A stretch of 12,703 nt of DNA, taken from the NCBI GenBank assembly GCA_051251725.1, contig JBPOFN010000070.1, forward strand, positions 1 through 12,703. The letters are read 5' to 3'. Positions within the stretch are counted from its first letter, which is position 1; every line of letters begins with the position of its first letter. Positions 8,878 through 12,703 of the stretch are shown in pieces. Below the pieces are notes generated by a model. That model ran no database searches, was not told where the DNA came from, and was given only the letters and a program-made list of their open reading frames with translations. This DNA comes from JALZUE01 sp051251725 (GTDB lineage Bacteria; Pseudomonadota; Gammaproteobacteria; Enterobacterales; Alteromonadaceae). Position numbers and translations under genes: made by a program.

Positions 8878-9186
8878 TTATGACTCTATGGAGAATAAAC
8901 GATGAAATTGCGCTATTTGTAATATTTTATTAACCGTATCACTAGGCTGGTATAAAACAACGTTAGCTGAAATACTTTCGGCATGATCTTTTAATAATAA
9001 AACCATACCTAAAGCAGAACTATCCATATAAGTAGTTTTACTTAAATCTAAAACAAATTTTGAGGTTTTTTTGTCTGATTGAACATAAGATTCTCTAAAC
9101 GCTTGATGTAATGAGAAATCAAAACGTTCAGCCACTTCGATAGTGACAACTAGTCCATCTTCTGAGATCTTTTTACTAATTCCCAT
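8878..9186 (-). CDS. STAS-domain anti-sigma factor antagonist (HsbA/CrsA/RsbV type)
   Basis: A single-domain STAS protein of 102 residues, the usual size for RsbV/SpoIIAA family members. The phosphorylation site is visible in Y-M-D-S-S-A-L-G (53-60): S56 is the likely target by comparison with RsbV, with S57 next to it. In this family the unphosphorylated form binds the kinase/anti-sigma partner and frees the sigma factor; phosphorylation by an RsbW-like domain blocks this and a PP2C domain reverses it. Both opposing activities are present in the next gene, three bases downstream. The ATG start has AAAGGA ten bases upstream (9197-9202), a slightly long spacing. It is the first gene of the minus-strand cluster, with a promoter-like sequence about 70-100 bases upstream. 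It has no signal peptide or membrane segment. Confidence 0.93.
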   Translation of the reverse strand: MGISKKISEDGLVVTIEVAERFDFSLHQAFRESYVQSDKKTSKFVLDLSKTTYMDSSALGMVLLLKDHAESISANVVLYQPSDTVNKILQIAQFHRLFSIES

Positions 9187-9256
9187 AACTGAAACATCCT
9201 TTGAGGTATTAGACCGTTACACTGAGTTAACGCAACAATGTTAGTAATATAGTTTT

Positions 9257-9286
9257 ATAATATAGGTAATTTTCTAATTATTTCAA
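9257..9286 (-). promoter_or_regulatory. Predicted sigma70-type promoter of the STAS-led signalling operon
   Basis: On the minus strand TTGAAA (9281-9286) is followed, after 18 bases, by TATTAT (9257-9262), or after 16 bases by TATATT (9259-9264). Transcription would start near 9250, giving a leader of roughly 60 bases before the STAS ATG. The surroundings are very AT-rich, so chance matches are possible. Confidence 0.45.
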
Positions 9287-9364
9287 GCAATTAATTACAC
9301 TACACCATTTTTAAACTTTATATTAGTCACCATTAGCATGGGTACAATTAAGGCATTGCAATAC

Positions 9365-10699
9365 TTAGTCTTCGAAATCAGTTTCTTGCAGGCCGCCAGA
9401 CTTTTTCTTTCTGATTGGCATAATGCCAGCATCATCAACAACAAACTTAGTTTGTTTTTTAACTTTGTTGATTGGCTTTTTATCACCGTCATTAAGCGAT
9501 TTTTTGACTGTTTTAACGGGTTTGCTCTTAACTTTAATTTTCGGTTTTAAACCCGAGAATTTAGCTTTTAGTCCTTCAATGGCATCAAAAGTAAAGGTTG
9601 TTTGTAAAAAAGCTTCAATGTTTTTAAAGCTTAACCAGTCTTTCGCGCCAACAAATGATATCGCTTCGCCTAAGTTACCAGCGCGGCCTGTACGGCCAAT
9701 ACGGTGGACAAATTCTTCGCAATGTTTTGGCAAATCAAAATTAATGACATGTGAAACATTTACAAGGTCTAAGCCGCGAGAAGCTAAATCAGTAGTAACT
9801 AATATTTTCTGAAAGCCTTTACTAAAGCTCTCCATAATTTGATTACGCTGACTTTGATTTAAATTACCACTAAGCGCGGCAGTACTTAAACCCGCCTCGG
9901 CTAATTTTTCCGCAATACGGTTGGTATCTTCTCTTGTTGCAGTAAAAATAATTATTTGCTGATAAGTCTCAGTCGCTATTATCTGCTCAAGTAACTTTTC
10001 TTTATGCGTTAAGCTATCGGCAAAATAAAACCGTTTAGTAATATCTTTATGCTCAGTATACGCATGCCCTATGGCAATACGTTTTGGGCTTTTCAGTAAT
10101 TTAAGGGCAAACTCATTCACTTGAGCATGATCTAACGTTGCTGAAAACATTAACGTTTGGCGCTTACGGTGATCGGCAGCTTGGTTAATCTTGGTCAATT
10201 GCTCTGAAAAACCTAAATCTAACATCCGATCTGCTTCGTCTAGAATAAGTAGTTCAAGCCCCTTTAAATAAAAGTGGCCCTGATCAAGATGGTCAGCTAA
10301 ACGTCCAGGTGAAGCGACAATAAAATGCGGGTCTTTTTCAAGTGTTTTTACCTGATCGTTAAAGTTTTCACCACCGAGTATCAGCACCGCTTTAAATTGA
10401 GTATTGGCAGTAAATAACCGTAATTGTGTAAAAACCTGTTTAGCTAATTCACGGGTTGGCGTTAAGATCACAACACGCGGATCACGCTTTGATAATGAAC
10501 GGTTTTTCATTAACCGCTGCAATGCTGGTAAAATAAACGCTAAGGTTTTCCCTGAGCCGGTTTTAGATGATGCAATCAAATCATGCCCAGACATAGCTGC
10601 AGGGATAGCTTGTTGCTGAATTTCAGTTGGTTCAGTAAAGCCTAAGTGTTCAATGGTGGCTTGTAGTTTTCTATCTAAACCAAAGTCTGTAAATTCCAA
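9365..10699 (-). CDS. DEAD-box ATP-dependent RNA helicase (SrmB/RhlE-like)
   Basis: RNA-stimulated ATPase that remodels RNA or ribonucleoprotein, probably in ribosome assembly or cold-related mRNA handling. Numbering from the longest reading (TTG at 10711, 448 residues): Q-motif region 24-37 (G-F-T-E-P-T-E-I-Q); Walker A S-S-K-T-G-S-G-K-T 48-56; P-T-R-E-L-A 85-90; S-P-G-R 134-137; D-E-A-D 158-161; S-A-T 190-192; T-D-L-A-S-R-G-L-D 307-315; H-R-I-G-R-T-G-R 336-343. A Lys-rich tail (about 386-437) likely binds RNA. No in-frame ATG exists upstream of residue 40, and a TAG lies seven codons before the first TTG. The TTG at 10699 is chosen because GGAG (10706-10709) sits six bases before it, giving M-E-F-T-D-F-G-L-D. 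SrmB-type is the closest I can suggest; the exact subfamily is unresolved. The gene is probably monocistronic, with no clear terminator after it. Confidence 0.93.
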   Translation of the reverse strand: MEFTDFGLDRKLQATIEHLGFTEPTEIQQQAIPAAMSGHDLIASSKTGSGKTLAFILPALQRLMKNRSLSKRDPRVVILTPTRELAKQVFTQLRLFTANTQFKAVLILGGENFNDQVKTLEKDPHFIVASPGRLADHLDQGHFYLKGLELLILDEADRMLDLGFSEQLTKINQAADHRKRQTLMFSATLDHAQVNEFALKLLKSPKRIAIGHAYTEHKDITKRFYFADSLTHKEKLLEQIIATETYQQIIIFTATREDTNRIAEKLAEAGLSTAALSGNLNQSQRNQIMESFSKGFQKILVTTDLASRGLDLVNVSHVINFDLPKHCEEFVHRIGRTGRAGNLGEAISFVGAKDWLSFKNIEAFLQTTFTFDAIEGLKAKFSGLKPKIKVKSKPVKTVKKSLNDGDKKPINKVKKQTKFVVDDAGIMPIRKKKSGGLQETDFED

Positions 10700-10705
10700 A
10701 TTCAA

Positions 10706-10709
10706 CTCC
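10706..10709 (-). promoter_or_regulatory. Ribosome binding site deciding the TTG start of the helicase
   Basis: GGAG on the minus strand lies six bases upstream of the TTG at 10699. The two earlier in-frame TTG codons (10711 and 10705) have no purine-rich site at a suitable distance, since upstream sequence there is TTACATATACT. Confidence 0.5.
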
Positions 10710-10729
10710 AAAGTATATGTAATAAAATA

Positions 10730-10746
10730 CTATTGCTTAACAATAG
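10730..10746 (-). repeat. Small inverted repeat in the helicase leader/promoter region
   Basis: CTATTG (10730-10735) and CAATAG (10741-10746) pair around a five-base loop. On the minus strand it is followed by TATTTTATTA, so it could be an extra weak terminator element, a protein-binding dyad or part of the helicase leader. The stem is only 6 bp, mostly A-T, and its role is unknown. Confidence 0.35.
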
Positions 10747-10749
10747 CTA

Positions 10750-10786
10750 AAAACTAAAAATAAACCGAATAAATATGCCTTCGGTT
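10750..10786 (-). terminator. Predicted rho-independent terminator of gltX
   Basis: On the minus strand AACCGAA (10780-10786) and TTCGGTT (10763-10769) form a 7-bp stem with a 10-base loop. It is followed directly by TATTTTTAGTTTTT (10750-10762 region), a good T-rich release tract. It lies about 40 bases past the gltX stop and before the helicase start. Confidence 0.6.
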
Positions 10787-10789
10787 AAT

Positions 10790-10819
10790 ACGCTTGTTAG
10801 CTTAAATACTAACAAGCGT
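10790..10819 (-). terminator. Perfect 11-bp hairpin directly after gltX
   Basis: ACGCTTGTTAG (10790-10800) and CTAACAAGCGT (10809-10819) are perfect inverted repeats around an eight-base loop, starting nine bases beyond the gltX stop codon. No T-tract follows directly on the minus strand (ATTAACC), so it is either the first half of a two-hairpin terminator or a 3'-end stabilising structure. Confidence 0.6.
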
Positions 10820-10827
10820 CAAAAATG

Positions 10828-12240
10828 CTAGCTATTGGCAATACGCTCAGCGATAACCGCTAATGCCATATCAATACGAGCCAGTACTTTCTCTTTTGGT
10901 AACAAGGCTAAGGTAATATCCAAAGATGGAGAATTACCAGCGCCAGTAGCAGCAACACGTAATGGCATACCAACTTTACCCATACCAACCTCTAATTGTT
11001 TTGCGGTCGCATTAATTTGCTCATGAATAGCTTCTGCAGTCCACTGTGATAAACTTGCCAATTTTTCTTTCACAACTTCTAAAGGTTGTTGCGCAACTGG
11101 ACGTAAATGTTTTTTCGCTGCCGCAGCATCAAATTCTGTAAAGTCTTGGTAAAAATAACTTGAGATTTGCGCCATTTCTTTTAATGTTTTCACGCGATCG
11201 GCTTGCACTTTAACAATATCAGCTAATGTCGGACCATTGTCAGTGTTAATCCCTTGATCTGCCATATGCCAAGCAAGATGTTCTGCAACATAACTTGGAT
11301 CAAGGGATTTCATATAATGCTGATTAACCCAAATAAGTTTATCGGTATTAAATGCCGATGGTGCGCGGTTACAACCGGTTAAATCAAAGAGTTCAATCAT
11401 TTCTTCACGAGAGAAGATTTCTTGATCGCCATGTGACCAACCTAAACGGACTAAATAATTAAGTAATGCTTCAGGTAAGTAGCCATCATCACGATATTGC
11501 ATAACACTCACCGCACCATGACGTTTTGATAAACGTTTGCCGTCATCACCTAAAATCATAGGTATATGGGCATATTCTGGTAATGGTGCACCAAGCGCTT
11601 TTAAAATATTAATTTGTCTTGGGGTATTGTTAACGTGATCGTCGCCGCGCACAACATGGGTAACGCCCATATCCCAATCATCGACGACTACGGTTAAATT
11701 ATAAGTAGGAGAACCATCAGAGCGCGCTAAAATTAAATCATCTAATTCTGCGTTAGCAATGGTAATGTCACCTTTAACAATATCATTAATTACAACGTTA
11801 CCGTCTAATGGATTTTTAAAGCGAATGACAAACGGTTTGTCTTCAGGATGATCGGTTCGGTCACGCCATAAACCATTGTATTTTTCTTTTTCACCTTTCT
11901 CGCGCGCTTCTTCACGCATTACTTCAACTTCTTCTTGCGTTGAATAACAGCGATAAGCATTACCTGAAGCTAAAAGCTCAGCGATAACTTCTTTGTAACG
12001 GTCAAAACGCTGAGTTTGAAAATATGGGCCTTTATTCCACGCTAAATTTAGCCAAGTCATACCGTCCATAATCGCATCAACTGATGCTTGGGTAGAACGT
12101 TCTAAATCAGTATCTTCGATGCGAAGAATAAAATCTCCGCCATTTTTTTGCGCATATAGCCAGCTATATAAAGCGGTACGGGCACCACCAACATGTAAAT
12201 AGCCAGTAGGACTTGGAGCAAATCGAGTTGTTAACGTCAT
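10828..12240 (-). CDS. gltX: Glutamyl-tRNA synthetase (class I, discriminating type)
   Basis: Charges tRNA-Glu with glutamate using ATP, in the cytoplasm. Its 470 residues match the E. coli enzyme (471). Class I signatures are the HIGH-type H-V-G-G at 16-19, after F-A-P-S-P-T-G-Y-L, and the KMSKS-type K-R-L-S-K-R at 235-240. The catalytic core (R-I-E-D-T-D 40-45, V-R-G-D-D-H 197-202, R-L-G-W-S-H-G near 266-272) is intact. The E. coli zinc ligands C98, C100, C125 and H127 correspond here to C98, S100, W125 and D127, so zinc is probably not bound. The ATG start has GAG about seven bases upstream in TGATGAGAATAAT. Transcription probably begins at a TATAAT box upstream and ends at two hairpins at 10750-10819. 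It is divergent from the tRNA-Val genes, the same arrangement as E. coli gltX and the valU operon. Confidence 0.98.
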   Translation of the reverse strand: MTLTTRFAPSPTGYLHVGGARTALYSWLYAQKNGGDFILRIEDTDLERSTQASVDAIMDGMTWLNLAWNKGPYFQTQRFDRYKEVIAELLASGNAYRCYSTQEEVEVMREEAREKGEKEKYNGLWRDRTDHPEDKPFVIRFKNPLDGNVVINDIVKGDITIANAELDDLILARSDGSPTYNLTVVVDDWDMGVTHVVRGDDHVNNTPRQINILKALGAPLPEYAHIPMILGDDGKRLSKRHGAVSVMQYRDDGYLPEALLNYLVRLGWSHGDQEIFSREEMIELFDLTGCNRAPSAFNTDKLIWVNQHYMKSLDPSYVAEHLAWHMADQGINTDNGPTLADIVKVQADRVKTLKEMAQISSYFYQDFTEFDAAAAKKHLRPVAQQPLEVVKEKLASLSQWTAEAIHEQINATAKQLEVGMGKVGMPLRVAATGAGNSPSLDITLALLPKEKVLARIDMALAVIAERIANS

Positions 12241-12280
12241 ATTATTCTCATCAACGTGAGTATCACTAACTGCAATACAA

Positions 12281-12286
12281 ATTATA
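12281..12286 (-). promoter_or_regulatory. Predicted -10 box of the gltX promoter
   Basis: A perfect TATAAT on the minus strand lies about 40 bases upstream of the gltX ATG, leaving a leader near 33 bases. The -35 region (around 12303-12309) has no good match to TTGACA, so activity may depend on an activator or be modest. The rest of the divergent 248-base gap holds only A-rich DNA and the tRNA promoter. Confidence 0.45.
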
Positions 12287-12444
12287 AGGGAAAAAATTTG
12301 GCGGTATTTTATCAGGCATACGTCTTGAATACATCTATTGCACTAAAAGATATTCGGAAAAGAATAATTATTAGCCAGAGCGCTCAAAATTAAAGCAAAC
12401 AAACAAAAACATTAAAAAAAATATAATAAAAAGCAGCTTATGTG

Positions 12445-12472
12445 TTGACAGGTTTTTGCATCTCCCTATAAT
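12445..12472 (+). promoter_or_regulatory. Strong promoter of the tRNA-Val operon with GC-rich discriminator
   Basis: Perfect TTGACA (12445-12450) and perfect TATAAT (12467-12472) are separated by 16 bases. The next bases, ACGCACCC, form a GC-rich discriminator typical of stable-RNA promoters under stringent (ppGpp) control. The A/T-rich block from about 12400 to 12440 resembles an UP element. Transcription would start near 12479, about ten bases before the first tRNA. Confidence 0.85.
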
Positions 12473-12488
12473 ACGCACCCACAGAGAC

Positions 12489-12564
12489 GGACGATTAGCT
12501 CAGTTGGGAGAGCACCGCCCTTACAAGGCGGGGGTCACTGGTTCAAGCCCAGTATCGTCCACCA
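12489..12564 (+). tRNA. tRNA-Val (anticodon UAC), copy 1
   Basis: A 76-base cloverleaf with encoded CCA. The acceptor arm GGACGAT pairs with ATCGTCC. The D-arm has AGCTCAGTTGGGAGAGC. The anticodon stem CCGCC/GGCGG encloses C-T-T-A-C-A-A, giving anticodon TAC, which reads GUA and other GUN valine codons. The T-arm is CTGGTTCAAGCCCAG. It closely resembles E. coli tRNA-Val(UAC). No terminator follows, so it should be processed from a shared transcript with copy 2. Confidence 0.98.
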
Positions 12565-12624
12565 CTTCTGCATTATTTAATGTGCAAGTGTTGCTTTACT
12601 TAAAGGCTCTGTATTAAATAAATT

Positions 12625-12700
12625 GGACGATTAGCTCAGTTGGGAGAGCACCGCCCTTACAAGGCGGGGGTCACTGGTTCAAGCCCAGTATCGTCCACCA
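12625..12700 (+). tRNA. tRNA-Val (anticodon UAC), copy 2
   Basis: This is base-for-base identical to the first copy, 136 bases downstream, with encoded CCA. The 60-base spacer contains CATTA-TT-TAATG, a short dyad that might guide processing, and shows no promoter or terminator. The bases after CCA (CTT) match those after copy 1, suggesting that the repeat unit includes some spacer and that further copies may follow beyond the window edge. Confidence 0.98.
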
Positions 12701-12703
12701 CTT

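Noticed and set aside
9187..9364. Possible small gene or terminator between the helicase and STAS genes
   Set aside because: The region is AT-rich with a promoter-like motif, but no hairpin with T-tract and no open frame with a ribosome site. A minus-strand frame at 9295-9492 mostly overlaps the helicase end and lacks features.
9338..9812. Plus-strand open frames opposite the end of the helicase gene
   Set aside because: They are antisense to a well-supported coding sequence, show no family motif and have no convincing ribosome site.
10712..10717. TATACT near the helicase as its -10 box
   Set aside because: It lies immediately before the TTG codons, so transcription from it would begin inside the ribosome site or coding sequence and leave no usable leader for the chosen start.

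Overview
The window looks like chromosomal DNA of an AT-rich marine gammaproteobacterium. The NrdB, YfaE and GltX sequences are clearly gammaproteobacterial, and gltX sits divergently beside tRNA-Val(UAC) genes, as it does in E. coli. Low G+C, Asn/Lys/Ile-rich proteins and A/T-ending codons fit the Colwelliaceae/Alteromonadales (Colwellia- or Thalassotalea-like). That placement is an inference from style, not from a database match.

Layout, left to right. (1) Bases 1-1405, plus strand: the 3' part of nrdB (class Ia ribonucleotide reductase beta subunit, start outside the window), then yfaE, the small 2Fe-2S ferredoxin that maintains its cofactor. (2) Bases 1500-9186, minus strand: four signalling genes. 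In transcription order they are a STAS anti-anti-sigma protein, a REC-PP2C-HATPase partner-switch regulator, a 1354-residue membrane hybrid histidine kinase (HAMP-PAS-PAS-HisKA-HATPase-REC-REC-HPt) and a REC-GGEEF-HPt diguanylate cyclase. (3) Bases 9365-10699, minus strand: a DEAD-box RNA helicase with a non-ATG start. (4) Bases 10828-12240, minus strand: gltX, followed by two hairpins that probably terminate it. (5) Bases 12445-12703, plus strand: a near-consensus promoter and two identical tandem tRNA-Val(UAC) genes; the array probably continues beyond the right edge.

The most interesting part is the four-gene signalling cluster. The STAS and REC-PP2C-HATPase pair has the architecture of HsbA/HsbR (Pseudomonas) and CrsA/CrsR (Shewanella), where a partner switch controls a sigma or anti-sigma factor. 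Next to it lie a multi-step phosphorelay kinase and a diguanylate cyclase that carries its own HPt domain. A reasonable model is one periplasmic or membrane signal entering through the kinase and being passed by His-Asp relay to two outputs: sigma-factor availability through the phosphatase/STAS pair, and c-di-GMP synthesis. The domains and motifs are seen directly; the wiring is inference. The other genes are ordinary housekeeping, with points of detail such as loss of the GluRS zinc site and a likely TTG start for the helicase.

No mobile element, CRISPR array, prophage or restriction system was seen. No gene-free stretch exceeds 300 bases; the longest are 12241-12488 and 6915-7140, and both are described.
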